A program made the position numbers and the translations under genes. Positions 36,952 to 51,256 of a stretch of DNA of 64,000 nt are shown here, one piece after another. Where the stretch lies: assembly GCA_900239685.1 (NCBI GenBank), contig OENT01000355.1, positions 1 through 64,000 on the forward strand, written 5' to 3'. Origin of the DNA: Rotaria macrura (lineage: Eukaryota > Rotifera > Eurotatoria > Philodinida > Philodinidae). The notes under the pieces are model-generated. The model saw nothing but the letters and a program-made list of their open reading frames with translations. It was not told the DNA's origin and did no database searches. The stretch's first letter is position 1. The number at the start of each line of letters is the position of its first letter.

Positions 36952-38198
36952 TTATTAATGGTAATATAATTAGGTTCTTGCGATAGCAACAAGACGAATA
37001 TGACGTGAATCTTATACAAGAATTAGGGGAAACTTCGTATGATAGATGTCTCTTGGACAGTGTCAGTATTTATTCGGTTCGAGTTGAGATTGAATAGAAT
37101 GAATTGAGTAATTTAAATCATATTCAGGGATAAGCATAGAAAAACTTCATATATTAAGAGATGTGAGATACTATGCTAAGATCGTCTACATCTAAATCGT
37201 ATATATGTTGTATGAAATGTTTTTGTAGGTCATCAAGATAAAGAATCTTGATATCATTTTATTGTAGTTGTTGTTTGCGTAAAGAAAGTTCTTACGAAGA
37301 TTCGACTATGAGCAACCGTGTTTAATTTTTCCAAATGAATTCATCAGAAAAAAGTTGTGCACTTTTAGATAGTCAATGTTTTTCTCTATATAATTGATAA
37401 AGAAAATAACCATAGAACATTAGTTGCTTATCGACACATATGGAATAGAGTAAAACTTCTCGAACATGAGCATTATCGTGACTAAACGCAGTGTTTTGTT
37501 TACGAATGCCCTGATTATGGGGAGACTTTTAGATGTTTTTTATTCTTTTAAATGTTAAATATTCGTTAAGAACCACTGTTGATAGGAAAAGACGATATAT
37601 TGATATTGTTTCTAAGATTACTTTCTAGTTTTGACTTTCTTCTTCGTTGCATTGCTTTAATTTACGATCACTTAAATAATTTTATTTGTGCTTCACGATA
37701 AGAGTTAAAGAATTTTTCAATATATTACAGTTGATTATTAACTTCTGTTTTTTTTAATAAAAAACACCTCTCAGGATGCTTTATTTCTCTAGTCTGTTGT
37801 TTCAACTCAATCTGAATCAATACATACATACTGATATGATTTACTCTAATTAGCTTTCAGCACGGTGATAACATTTTTCATCAACGTCTATTGTTATTGC
37901 GTAAGATTCTTTGCATTTAACATATTATGTTCTTACGAGTTACAAAATCATTTTACTCAAGACGATAAATATGACTGGAATTTAAAAAATTTTTTTCTAT
38001 GTAAAAGCAAGAACAAGCGATACTTGCAGTATAGAGGTTTACTATGACTAACGAGGCTGAAAAACATTCCTCACTATTCAGCATAAGCAGATGCTTCATA
38101 GACATGTATGTGCCAATCAGATAATAATTATACACGATGTTAGGTAGTCCCTTGAAGCCTGTTCATCACGATCTGCGATAGATTGGAAACCAAGATTG
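36952..38198. other. Region expected to hold the 5' exon of the tetraspan gene
   Basis: No convincing first exon was identified on the minus strand. A frame at 37953-38135 has a partly hydrophobic run but no compatible donor could be confirmed. Confidence 0.3.
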
Positions 38199-38297
38199 GA
38201 ACAGATGTTTTAATGAATTAATTACTCCGTGACCAACTAATTCATAGTTAATTAATTATATTTTTTTAAATTAGTGAATTAATTAAAACGTCTGTTG
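38199..38297. mobile_element. MITE-like palindromic element, about 99 bp
   Basis: AACAGATGTTTTAATGAATT at the left pairs with the reverse complement of the right end, AACAGACGTTTTAATTAATT. The AT-rich core is itself largely ATTAATTA-type palindrome. Flanking duplication is not clear. Confidence 0.55.
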
Positions 38298-38982
38298 CAG
38301 TATTTTGGGTGAATCTAGGTGATAGATACCAATTTCTACTCTATATACGTGAACACTGTTTATAGATTGTGCTTCATAAAAATGTCAATTTATGAAAAAT
38401 CCGCGACAAGAAGTTTCTATCTAACATTTTTTGGTATGGAAATACTTTTGATTAACACTAGACAGAAAAAAATCTCAGTTCTCATTACGACTAATTATAA
38501 AGTATCTTGAAGTGGACATGCTTGTGAGAAAGCTGTAGAGGGAAGAGAGATGATTCAATTACGGTGGACGTTCCGATTTCATGAATTCGAAACTGAAAAT
38601 ACTGAATCGATTTCAATATTATTCGGTAGTTGAGCTTTTACAATAGTAATTGTTGATCCGTGAGAGAATTTTTACATTTCTAAAATCATCTTCTACTAAC
38701 TTACATCTTGAATATTTTTTTTCTCAATTCTTATTTTAAATATATTAGATATGATACTTATTCGGATTTTCAGTGCCTCTTACACAGTATATCGCTCTAT
38801 ATGCGTTAACAATGAGCTTAGAATTTTAATCTACATTCAACTTGACATTGTCTATATTTAAAAGTAGGAATAAATTAATACTCAATTAATCTTCTCGCTT
38901 GGGATGCCTAGTTACTCCAGGGAAATAAATACATTTTCAAGGTTAGAAAAATGTTGATACATGAATACACAGCTACATACGT

Positions 38983-39120
38983 TTTCTAGGAGTATTGTCT
39001 GATGATGGACACAGTAAAAATATCTGTGGAATCCAATTCAATACTTACTACTGTTGTTGTATGACATCATTCTATATTGATATAGTTGCTGTGTTCGTCA
39101 TCCGACAACATTACTAGAAA
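38983..39120. mobile_element. MITE-like element, about 138 bp, with 30-bp inverted ends
   Basis: The left end TTTCTAGGAGTATTGTCTGA...GGACACAG faces a right end whose reverse complement is TTTCTAGTAATGTTGTCGGA...GAACACAG. The match covers about 30 bp with several substitutions. There is no coding capacity. Confidence 0.6.
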
Positions 39121-41062
39121 TGAATACGACATACTTTACACTCATGTATCAAATAATGGCAATGTTTTCAGTACAACTTTTGATTAACTCTCCCATATTC
39201 GATAATTGTTTGATATTTGACATCTATGTAACTGATGTAGCAAACCTATGTAGTTTAAGCTGACATTTTGGATCAGCAAGGCGTGATTGCTTTTTAGATA
39301 CTACTGTAAAATGCCGAGTCAAAAGTCATTACAACATTTCGAAAAAAAAACAGATTTCAGATAGATGATCATCGTCATTACTATCTAAATATTTACTATG
39401 TTTTATGAGATGTTCGAATCTTATTGTTTCGCTTACCATTTGTTCGCATTTTGTTTTAATACAAAGCATCTATTTTAATTTTCTACAACATTCAAAGTCT
39501 TAGGAAACATCAAGTATGGCATATAAATCATACAACAGACTATATACCATGAGGGTAGAGCATTCGTTACGATGAATAAAATGCAGCTCGTAGCCATGAT
39601 TGTGCCGTTCATAATCGCCAGTACACGTTTGTTTAAAGCCATTTGTTTTGTTCTGAACAGTAAAGTACTTCCGTTAGTGTCTCATGGATACACGCATCTG
39701 CCTACTTATTTTTATATTTATGCCTTCTATCAAGAGAAAAAAGTGATCGTAATTCAAATATTTTCTACACCGTTCTTAAGTCAGGGAATTTAATAAAATA
39801 AAAGTCTTGTGTTTTTTCTCGTGGAATCACGTCCGAAACTATACCAAGGAGAAAAAAGTCACACATGCATTATCAGGATCGATAAATAGGAAACTGTTTA
39901 TTAGAATTTCGACAATTGAAATTCTTATTTCGCTTATTTATCAGTTTTCAAACATCACACAAGAGTAATTTTATTCATTTAGGTACAAGTATTATGTTCT
40001 TTCACTGGCGAATTGTTTTCTTGATCAGCATTTCATGTAAATATCATTCATGACAAGCATTTTACCATACTATTATTGTTCAAACCATTGCATGGTAAAA
40101 TACGGTTAAATAAAAAAACAAAGAATATGAACTAATTACAGTCTGAAAGTTCTGTTCTGTGTAGTTACTGATTCATTATTGTAATTCGAAAAAAATGTAG
40201 ATTCTTGAATGCATAGAATCGATTTGAATTTACAATCAAATACATAAAAGTCAGCAATCATCAATGTAACACCCAAAGGGAATATATTACAAACATTTAG
40301 AGGTAAAACTCGCGAGTACCCATTTACCTTTTTGCGTTCTGATGATCGAGCATCCTACTCTTTAGTTCTTGTTGAATCAATACTACTTCGTAAAACAGTT
40401 TTTCAATATCGAGTTATGAATGATATATGATGAGAATAGCAGTGTGTTGATCATCTTTATAAGCTCCTATATCATGCTTACCAGTTTTCTCATAAAAGAA
40501 TTCTTCACGTTTAGCATATACTGCTAAATCAATAGAGCTGTAAGTTCTGTATAACGCTCTATGTTTCTCTTTGGAATACAATAAGCAAGAAGTTCATCTG
40601 TCTTACGATAATGGCAACTAATTGCGTTCATGCATTTAGATACTATTTCAAAGTGGACTACCATTCTTATATTCAAACGTATATTCTCATTGTTGTGTTT
40701 TACTTCAAGCTAACCATGCAATAATTGTATTACTATCCACTACAGATGGATTTCTTTCAAACCATTAATACCTGAATTTGTATGCGAATATTGTAATAGA
40801 AGTATAATTTGAACTTTTGCTTACTTGCATTAACAGATGAAGACACATTCAAAGAACTGAGATCGGTAAAGTAAAATTCGAATCCATCATCTAGAACAAT
40901 ATTAGAAGTCTCGAAAAATGTCTACAAGCATGCGACAATGTAAATTTTCTAGATTCTATTCATTCAAAGACCGTCACCGATGTTCTTGATCATAATCATT
41001 GTTTCTACAGACAATATTTCGGAAGTTTAACACGGTATTATTGATGAGCATAGACAGAAACG
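39121..41062. other. Intergenic stretch without a supportable gene
   Basis: Parts of 40470-40900 look weakly coding-like on the plus strand but are broken by stops in all frames. No domain was recognised. Confidence 0.3.
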
Positions 41063-41338
41063 ATGGCTTGTACAGTAGATTCACATTGAAATCATCCATC
41101 TTTTGCCTTGCAACTTCCTAAGACATATGTCCATCTATGACATTACCTAGCCTCTAATGACAAAACTGTTCACAAAGGAGTGAATTTAGATCTTCAGCTG
41201 ATTTGTAAACACACTAACGAACATGCGTGTCATCCTCTTCACTGGCATACGTATTACACGAGAGATTATTTGGATGATAACAATGAGCATTTACAACCTC
41301 TACATAGTTTAGATAAATCTTGTATTCTTGATTATTGA
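41063..41338 (+). pseudogene. Stop-interrupted coding-like stretch rich in His and Cys
   Basis: One frame runs 92 codons from an ATG with two internal TGA stops. Its last 60 codons are open and read as real protein, with phrases such as LICKHTNEHACHPLHWHTYY and DDNNEHLQPLHSLDKSCILD. The spaced Cys/His residues could have bound metal. The family is not recognised. It may be the remnant of a gene or of a mobile element protein. Confidence 0.3.
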
Positions 41339-44300
41339 ATATCATTCATGCGTCAACATCAAGTGTACTAGTTAGATATATTATATCGTCACTCGGACCA
41401 CAATTACTATAGTCATATTCATATAAACTGGCAACTTCTATGCTTTAACAAAATCATTTCAAATCGTTAGAGCTGTCATAGTCTAATTTCAATTTATTTA
41501 ATTTTCAGATAAAAATGTTCACTTTAGCGATACTCATCATTGTGACAACTCAATACCACTTCAGATGTTAACATGACATGCGATATCTTAGATAATATAA
41601 TTTATTTTATTCTTCTCATCAATCAATGCCATAATAAACACTAGAAGAACACAGTAATTGCGACATATCTGTGCTAAATATGCAGTATTAAAACTAGATT
41701 AATTATATTGAATTCATTTCCCTCATATGCATGATTGACAAAAAATGATAATTTCGAAATCGCAGCGAGATTCATTGCTGAAGATTTCTCTTTTTGAATA
41801 CTCATTAAAATTCGATCTGTGACTGTGCTATTTATAACTTAGTATACTTAGTGATGTACGACTATCTATTGTTCCTTATCTATATAGAATTACGTACGAG
41901 ACGGATGCGTCAGATTAAATGGTCAATTATTGATCGGGCGTTTTCTTCAAGTAGACATAACCTGATGCAAACAAATAGACAAATTTAAGCAGATTTCATT
42001 GATATGTTCATCATATTTAAATAATTTTTATATCATCTTTTTATTTATTATTGAAAAGCACTGTACGAAATCTCCGAAACCTATTTGTTTTCTTTTGTCC
42101 GAAATCAAAATTTTTAGACAAAGTTCTACTATCTTGAAACTCATCCATAAACTATGTCTAGTTATCTAAGTTTCGGAGCACTAACAAGCTAACGGAAATA
42201 TTTCAACATCGTAATTTCGTTCGAACGAAAATAAATTCTGAGCAAGTCACGTATTTGGTAGAATATTACTTTAAACAATTATCTTATTTAAATCGAAAAG
42301 TTAGGCACCGTTTTTAATGAAGTCGTACGATTGAAAGTGCTTTTTATGTGATGTAAACTTGATGGACGCCCCTCCCATAATTCCATCGACGAATAGCTAA
42401 TGAGCTTTGTTGGGATCCAGAACAATTCAATAACATTATTTGTATCTGTGCGCTGGACATGATGAATAATCAGAGATAGCCGGTTTTCAAATTTTCTACT
42501 TTTTTTTCTTTCAAAGTACGTTGTACTTTAAGTTTTGCATAGTTCCATAACTCTCTCATTTGTTTTTCTTGATTCTTGTACTGTAGTATACTGTTTTTTT
42601 TTATGAATTTTGTAACAGTTTTATTATGGATGTTTTTTAATTGGCATTATGTTTGCCATGAAAAAATCTTCATGTTAACTTAGGTGATTTATATTTTGTA
42701 CTTTATGAAAAAGCGTTTACTCTATTATTGTTATGAACAAAACAAATACAAAAAGTTAGATCAATCTAATATAGAATCACGAAAGTTAACATTTGATGGA
42801 TACGTGTTACAATAATCAATGAAACTTTTTAGTTTATCACTGATCTGTAGACCAGACCTATAAAAAGTGGCCTGCTTGTATCTCTGATTTTTAGAGTTTG
42901 AAATTCTGCGTAAGTGTAACTACATAGAAATAGAACATATTTTGAGCCGAAGCTATAAGAAAGATTTTTTTAAAAGTAGAACTCCGTAGCCCATGCACTT
43001 CTTTGTGGTGCCTAGTAATTAGATCGAGCAAACAGTGTTTTTTAGCGTCTAGTAATTGTAATACTATACAAGAACGCTACATATCTATTTAAAAATATGA
43101 ATATATCAATCAAATCTGCTTCAAATTTTCTATGTTTTGCATCAGAATCAAAGGCTTTGCTTAAGTGTATTTGAAGAAAAAGGCCTATCAATAGCAAGCA
43201 ATTTAATTTTCTTCACGCATTAAGTCGCTATTGACTTTTCTTCATAGTTCTTCCATTCATGTTCACCTATGAAATAATACGTCATTATTACTTTGACTAG
43301 TCCTTTTTTATGTTTGTCGAGTGGCAGATGAGCACCCATCTTTAATGAAGAGGATCGTTCCGGTTATTTTCTTTGTCTTTTCTATAGCACTGTTCTTCTT
43401 TGTTCAACAAACTCTCTATAACTCGCTTGTTCGAGATGAACATGCTTCATAATTGAAAAAATTCTACCGATGTCAATTTCAATTTAATTGAATGTGTATC
43501 TGCCTGTTAAAACGTTCGAAAGGCACAGGTTATTGTTAGTAAACATAATTATGCTACAACCTGGAGCATATCTTTTTGATTATAGTTCATTACATTGATT
43601 TTATCTTCTTTCTTCTTTCTGTGTTGAATTTGTCTGATAGATTTTACTTCGATTTCTTCATGTAATTATTTAACATACTTCATTCGTTCGATCGATCTCA
43701 TACATAGTCCATGTGAGTTCGATCATCGTACAATATTAAGTATTGACATTCGCCATCAGCTTTTAAAGAGATTCTTTTTCATTCATTCATTCATTCACTC
43801 TGAATAAGTTTTCAGTTTGCTTCAAAATAATCTGCCATGTATAATCTTAAGTGACCTTTTTCTATTAGACATCCGAGGTTTCGAGGCGAATATACAATGA
43901 TGATTTTTGGTCTACGTCAAAAATCTGATTATTTCAAAACTAGTTGTATGCACGTAATAGACGGATGACTGGTAACATTATTCCAGATGAATTACTTTCA
44001 AAGAACTATTTCTTTTCTTTCGAACTTTCATATTTTCAATATCATTTAGACTTAAATCGATAGGATTTTATATGAAAGATAATTCTACTGCTTATAGAAG
44101 TAAGTGCAAATTTGAATTCATGAAGATAGATATTGATAAGATTTATAGTTAAAGCAACATGAAATATTGTATGCAAGATATAATTGGTAGTTCTCTATAT
44201 ACTGTATTACGCCAAACATTCATCACATGACTGTACAATGAATGGAATCTCACGTTTACAAGCAAGTACACAGATTTAGTCAAAATTTTACTTTCAAATG

Positions 44301-45154
44301 TTTTATTCAATATTCCTTTGAATCATAGATATTGTATTCGCTTGTATACATTTTGGTACTATGATTGCAATGCCAGTTAGCAATGATGCGATCCTACTTG
44401 GCATCCAGATCTGATGTGATCTCAGAACGGCACTATTTAAGTTGTACATTTATCTGTGACACATTCATGTCTTGAGTACAAAAATGTGTTTTTATTTGAT
44501 CGGGCAAACAATCATTAAAAAACTTCGAAATGTACAGTAGAATATCGTGGCCGGTCGTATATGGGCATCATAGGTGACGATAGAAATGGAATTAAACATC
44601 ATTCGAATTTCAATACTGATTTTATTCAATCTTGAGGCTTAAATAAGCACATAGCAAGATCAAAATGAAACAAATGAATCAGTTTTTGTTATCACTAGCT
44701 TGACAGTTTTACCTATTTCTTTTATTTTCAGGTAAGCACGATACTATCGTAGTAAAATGTTTGTTCGATAGGTGGCTGCATCTTAGATAGTATATATATA
44801 TGGCCACTCGAACTAACATATCAAGGATCCTTTATTGATATAAGGTTGATCTCAATCTATTTCCTATTTGATTGTTGATCAAGGTTAGATTTTCAGAGAG
44901 AACATCTTTCTTAAGTATTTCGAATTCTATTCAATATGTAGATAATAAGATAAGCCAATTGTTTTTATTTCTTGTATTACAGTGAGATAGATTATCGAAA
45001 GCAACCGACTTGAAGAATTGTATCATTCATTGGTGATTTCGACGCATTCTATAGGAAATCGTGACTTTTAATCGATTACAATGGTTTTTCCTAGAGATAT
45101 GTGTTAACTTTTAATTTTAGATTATTCATACACAGACAAAAGAAGAATCGGTTC
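41339..45154. other. Long AT-rich intergenic stretch upstream of the DUF389 gene
   Basis: No gene or bounded element was supported. A (TTCA)n microsatellite lies at about 43778-43797. The end of the stretch includes a possible 5' UTR acceptor (TTTAATTTTAG| at about 45120) just before the DUF389 start codon. Confidence 0.35.
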
Positions 45155-47351
45155 ATGTCAGCTGACTATGCACTGTTCATCGTTACTATTCCGAATGATG
45201 AAACGGGAGAGAGTAATTCACTAAAAGAAACGGTAATAGTTATACTACCGAGCATTATTCCTACTCCAACCGTTTCTATTTCCATCACCAGGACACGTCT
45301 CTTTCACTATGTGTTCAATTGAAAAATTATTTCGTCGAAAGAGTTGATCTTGAACCAATTTGGATGCCGTCTATCGATCAGAAGACCTATCAAATTACAT
45401 TTCATGCTGAATTCGGCATCATAAGTGATCGAATATTGCTTGATTTGAATCAGAGAGAAATCGGTATCAAAAATGGTAGTCAAGTTTGCATTGTTCCAGC
45501 TGCTGTTATCATGGGAAAACGATATCATGTGTCAAGCGATATCTCAAACACACATGTGACGAGCATTGAAAATGATTCGAATTACGTGGATGGTTGCCAG
45601 CCAATACCATTCGAAGATTCAACGTCAAAGAGTAAAATTCACAAACACATTGATGCATCTAAATTCAAGAAGAGTGTTCGAGCTCGTTTGATGGTACATC
45701 AAGTTGTCGCTGGTATTCGAGCAGCTACAGAGCTATCGTTCGATTTCGTCATACTTCTAAGTCTTGCATCGATGCTCGCAGCTTTTGGACTTCTGGAAAA
45801 CTCATCAGTGATCATTGTAGCCAGTATGTTGGTTAGTCCATTGATGAATCCAATTATGGGCATCGTGTTTGGCCTATCGGTACGTGAGCATTCATTGTGG
45901 CGACGTGGCATACGAAACGAGTTGATTGGTCTCACGCTGTGCATCTTGTGGGGTTTCATTATTGGGTGAGTTTATTTTAATAATATCTATGTATTGGTCG
46001 TGAGTTGTCAATCTAGTCTATGTACTACACATGAAGAAACTAGATGGGGAAGTTCTACAAGTTTTCCTACTTCGGAAATGAAAGGTCGTGGTGATCTGAA
46101 ACGTTTATGGGTAGGTGTTCTGATTGCTTTGCCAAGTGGTGCTGGTGTTGCATTGTCGGTTCTCGGTGGCAATACAGGTAACAACAAAGTATGAAGGAAT
46201 CCAATGCTATAGTTCATCGTTATTACAGGTTCATTAGTCGGCGTAGCTATATCTGGTGCGTATATAGTCGTAAACTCATAATCTACCTGATGTGAATCTG
46301 TTTAGCCTCTCTTCTACCACCAGCGGTGAACTGTGGTCTTCTGTTTGCATACGCTATTCTAACTCAAACTGTGTCTAGTTTAGCGCAACTTGACATGAGT
46401 AACAATTCAACTGACCAAACGACTCAATCGTTTTTCACCTTCCGTAACAGACTTCATCCAAATGATCCTGCCATCAATTGCACTCGCTATCTGAACAATG
46501 ATTACTTGCCATACTATTCATGTTACATGCCTCATGAAGCAGCTACTCTAGGTAGCTGCAGCCTTCTTCTTACCATTGTAAATATTTTATGCATTATTGT
46601 TATGGCTTTAATAATTCTTCGCATCAAAGAAGTAGTACCATTGACTCACACTAGCGAAAAAATCGCAGAATTCTTTCATCATGACGTTAAATTAGCTCGT
46701 GGTTACAACAAAACTATTAATGAACACAGTGTTGTACACAATAAGAACTTCAATTCACCGAGTATTGAAACTATCGTATTAACTAAATCGATTGCAAAGC
46801 ATTGGAGAGGATTGACAAAATCTTCAAAAGATCCAAGTCAAGTCTTACCGACGGTTGGTCAATCAAATCTTCAATTCCATCCAACCAGTCTCAATGATCT
46901 CAATCGTCTACAGACGTATGTGAAAGATTTTAATCTCGATGTATTTCGTGCCGAGGATCGTGAATTGACGACACCAGAGAGTGAAGAGAAAGTTAAATGT
47001 TTAGTGAAAAACATCCTCGACATGTACGAAGAAGATCCATCGACATTTGTTGATTTCTATCGATTTCAACCGTACGGAGCTCAAGCTTCAGCTCAAAGCG
47101 AACGAATCTCGTTCTACGAGCGTGTCATTGGACTGCTACCGCCGAAATGGCACGAACTTTTCGATCACGAACGACGCGAACGCTTCAATAAAAACCTTAC
47201 TGACAAATATATGGCAAAGAAACTTTCCCCTCCGTCATCTTCTCTTACAGCTCATTCTCGATTGAATCATTCGCTTAGCGAACAATACGAAGCACCTAGA
47301 TTGACACGACTTCGACAACATCGATCGGAAACGAGCAACAATCTTACCTGA
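45155..47351 (+). CDS. DUF389-family multi-pass membrane protein, five exons
   Basis: Exons are 45155..45232, 45292..45965, 46017..46177, 46229..46255 and 46306..47351. Introns are 59, 51, 51 and 50 nt, all GT-AG, and the summed reading frame is exact (662 codons with stop, 661 aa). After a soluble N-terminal part the protein has the DUF389 core. This comprises a helix pair VILLSLASMLAAFGLLENS, the motif VASMLVSPLMNPIMG (about residues 195-212), a WGFIIG helix, KRLWVGVLIALPSGAGVALS, and, across exons 3-5, SLVGVAISASLLPPAVNCG. A later helix pair follows (LLLTIVNILCIIVMALIILR). The C-terminal roughly 220 residues are cytosolic-looking and not part of the bacterial family. DUF389 proteins are membrane proteins of unknown function, common in bacteria and archaea and patchy in animals. 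Exon 4 is only 27 nt. The start ATG at 45155 was chosen because a short 26-codon exon then joins in phase 0. Confidence 0.85.
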
Positions 47352-50300
47352 GCATTCAACAACACTTGACAATGAGCTATTGTAATGACCATCGGTTCAT
47401 CAAAAATGAATTTGATGTCGATGAAAATAATAGAACACGTCCGTAGCATTTCTGAATTATCCATAGTTGTATCGCTAATGTTCAGGTGTAGATATACGTA
47501 TGAACTTGTTCTATCTTGTTTGATGATAAGTAGTCTACTCTAAGGATGCTGCAGACTATCTAAAAGTATTTCGAAACTTTCTAAATTAACATCTACATTT
47601 ACACCAAGGAAATATTTCTTGATGAAAAAATGTAGCTATGAATTACAAAAGCTGATTACTTACTTATAAATATCTTTATAAGGGACAAACTTATTGAAAA
47701 CATAAAAAACGATACGAAATCAATCGAATATGATAAAACTGGAGTATATGTCCTATTGATCTTTCTTCTCAGAAATAAAACGAACGAAGGTTTGAATGAA
47801 ATCATACTATGTTCTTTTTTGCAACAGTGAATTTAATTTAATTTAATTTATTCCTACACAACTTGTATCTACTTGATTTCTCAATTACTTTTAATGATCT
47901 TTTCTTGACACTGCTCTCCTACAAAATGTTACCAAGCGTACACTCTAGACTGCAAATATATGATATGCTTTCGACTGATTTGCAATAATTCTCAGTCATT
48001 TCTATGGATACATGATTCGCTCACTTGACATTTCTCGATAAATTTTGTTTTTGAATTCATACGGCCAGAATGATGTTTGGTGACGTTTTTCACAACTAGA
48101 ATTTGCTGCGGCATTTAATGAATGCAGATACAAGAATGAAAAATCTGAACTAGTCCTATTTCTCATTCTCAAAGGAATAAAATCAACAAAAAGAGTCAAT
48201 TCTAAGTCACTATGTGTTTAATACGATTGTGTGGAATTGAATACGGAATTTGTTCATCATTTGTGAATAATAAACGAAAGAAAATCACGTTGCGATACTT
48301 TTGTTGGCAAAAATAGTACTACATGAAAAAATAGAATGATAAAAGACCGGCGAATCGTAGAAAAACTTTAATCTTTGAGATTATTTGAGTTCTACGATTT
48401 TCGTTTTCATTTTACATTTACCATCTTTCTAATGTAAAATTAGTGTTTAATTTTCTTTCTCCAATCTTAGGAGTGTGTCCCTCTGTCAATGAGGATAAAA
48501 TGATTTTTCTATCCCTTTTATGCTTACAATAGAAAAAATAAAAGTACTATTTTTAATTTGTTAATGATTTACATGTATGCATGGATATATATATATTAGA
48601 ATCCAATCAAGCTGAGCAGTTGCTCATCGATTAAAAAAACAAGGTTAGTCTCTGAACAAATATATTTAGCTATCGTATCCGAAAAATACATTGTGTGATA
48701 CTATTTCAACTAAAGCTTTCTGTATTAACGAAATGAACATCGAATAATGGCAATCTACTTCTTCGTTCAAAATGTGAGATTAGTACTGGAGAATTAAGCT
48801 AACAAAGTTTATTTTACGTTAGATTTTAAACCTATAAAAGTTTTTTTTAGTGCTAGAATCACATGAAGTTTTGGTCAAACTTTCAAAAAGTACTCTCGAC
48901 ATTCTATTTATGTCTGTATGTACGTCGCCTGAAGATGAAAATCTATCTATTTGCATTATTATAATGATGCTCATTAAAAATAAGCGTAGACGATTGATTC
49001 ATTGGAAAATTCGCCTTATGTGAATTATTGAAGCTTCGTCTTTAACGTATACTAATTAAAGAAAAATACTCATCTCAGCTATTTTTTAACCTGGTACTAA
49101 CGCATATTTTATTATTGTAATGACATCTGCAGTAAAACGTGATTGTGTTGTCTTGCAGAAGAAAATGTTCAATGATTTATGAGCATCGATTAGTATTGAA
49201 TTTTGACTTTGAACTTTATGCAAATATCAATCACTTCATTCGAACAATTGTTGTTCGCGGAATTATACTATCGATGCCTGAATAACAGAAAAGCTTGATA
49301 GAATCGTTTCTATCATATTTAGAACATGAAAAACAAATTAGAATGACATGTATAGAAGTTTCTCTGCATGTAGCCTTCAGTGTTTGTTTACAGCAAGAGT
49401 TGCCATTTTTTATAGCTATCAAGTCGTTACAATCAAAAGCCAAAGAAGAACAATAAACATTTCCGGAACACTCGAGTACTAACCGATATATATGGAACAC
49501 TAATTTTACGATTGAAACAAACCTAATAACTATTTTGAAGGTATGATCGAACTCCATTTTGGATATATTTTGTTTTTGGATCGCTACTAATGAGTGTTTC
49601 ATTAGCAGTTGTACTCATCTTTTATTTTCATTATCGAGGTAACGCATTTATGACTTATTCAATGAAAGTGAGACGTATTTTTGTAGCAATTTGAATATAA
49701 TTTCAAATAAAAAATACATGACAAAACGATAACTATTTCCCATTGCTTTCACTTCCCTATGGGCAGAAATCGTAACGTTACTTTGAGAGGTAGAAAATTC
49801 TCAAACGGTTTCTTTTCTCTCACAGAAGTACTGTCATTGTCGTCTATCATGTGAACATTTCCTAGTTGCTACATAAGACAGTATTTCGAAGTATTTAAAA
49901 CTTGGCCTTGATTTACTGTGTTTGTGGATAGAAATAGTTAAAGTTAACATAATACAATATGAGATACGTACTTAATTATATTGAATAAACTATATTATTA
50001 GTTGCTAAATTGGGTTGCTCTTCATTTCATCATAGAGAATCTACGCAAAATATAATGACACCAGTCAAAAATGGTAACGCCTGAAGTGCAGACAAGCTTG
50101 TATGTTCCGTTTGCATTATTTGTGCAGAAAATAGATTCGCTCACTCAAATTTAGTATTGACAACAACCACGAACACCATGAATTCAACTTCAGTGGCAAG
50201 TGTGCTGATTCGTTTATCATATTAAAATATAAATACAACGTTTCGCAGCGTAGATATATTTGACAGTCACTACGATTGAAATGCATGATGTTTTATCATG

Positions 50301-50679
50301 ATCTTAACGTATTCCCCGTATGTTGTTCATCTAGACGTGTAGAACTTAGTCTACATTCAGTACAGCAACACCATCGTCGTAGACTACGCATGGTTTTAAC
50401 GGTACCATAGTTGTAACAACAACGGTGCTATTGCTTGGATTTGCAAAAGAACTGGCACGTTGTTTCTATTTAGAATACTGGAACGAATGCATAAAATGAT
50501 ACTCAAAGACTTCGATTATAGATTCGATTAAATTTTCTCAAACTTTTATTCGTACTAATAGATATTATGTAATAATTAATCTTCAAGAGATTTAGAAAAA
50601 CATGTTAAATTGTGTCGTTTTTGATTAGCTAAAATATTGTTCTCTCGTCACAGTACAACCGATTAATTTCTCTAAAACA
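47352..50679. other. Intergenic stretch without a supportable gene
   Basis: A 123-aa Cys-containing minus-strand frame at 49231-49602 lacks domains and is not called. A short (TTTAA)n run lies near 47830. Nothing else was recognised. Confidence 0.35.
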
Positions 50680-51256
50680 GAGCCCCTGTATAGAGCAAGG
50701 GCCATCGCTCCACCGAAATTCGATACTTTCTTCTATCGGAGGAAAAAAAAAGATAAACTGGGTTTGGGAGTTTAAGTTCCTAGGCTCCTGGATTACACCT
50801 AAACTTGTCTAAGGTAGCATGTTAAAGAAATGATGACTATGGTTAGACAGCGTATCTCGTCAATTAAGCCATTTAAATTATCCGTTTATACCTCCCCTCA
50901 TCTAAGACGAGCGTTATATTCGTCTTATGTTCTACCATTGTTAACTTGGATATTCCTATGAAAGATAAATGTCCTGCTTACTGGGAGATTTTCTTTTTAG
51001 CCTTAGCCGACTCTGTTGACGACTAACTTATCTTAGAAACAGCTAGCCTAAACTATTTCAGGACGACTTGGACCCATGGTGATTTTCCTATTAAAGGTCT
51101 ATGGCATTCTAAACAATTCATTGAATGTTCTTCGGTCCTTGAGAAAGTGGTATCATAGCTTGTCACGGTCCCCTGCTCATCATCTATACCGGTTTACGAA
51201 ATTGAAGAAGTGCAGCTCCTCCAGGAACACCCAGAAGCATTTTCGTTTTCTAGTCT
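50680..51256 (+). pseudogene. Non-LTR retrotransposon relic: C-terminal part of reverse transcriptase
   Basis: Reading through frame breaks on the plus strand gives the typical region after the RT catalytic core of jockey/RTE-like elements: ARAIAPPKFD, then WEFKFLGSWITPKL, then MVRQRISSIKPFKLSVYTSP and HLRRALYSSYVLPLLTWIF. The remaining part to about 51256 is coding-like with stops (for example PIKGLWHSKQFIECSSVLEK). The FLG.W/KYLG-type motif, followed by a basic helix and the LY.SYVLP..TW block, is characteristic of the RT thumb. The 5' part (endonuclease and catalytic FADD) is missing, as expected of a 5'-truncated insertion. Several stops and shifts show it is dead. Confidence 0.75.

Noticed and set aside
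49231-49602. 123-aa Cys-containing minus-strand frame
   Set aside because: No signal peptide, no regular Cys spacing, no splice signals or known domain. It is compatible with chance in AT-rich DNA.
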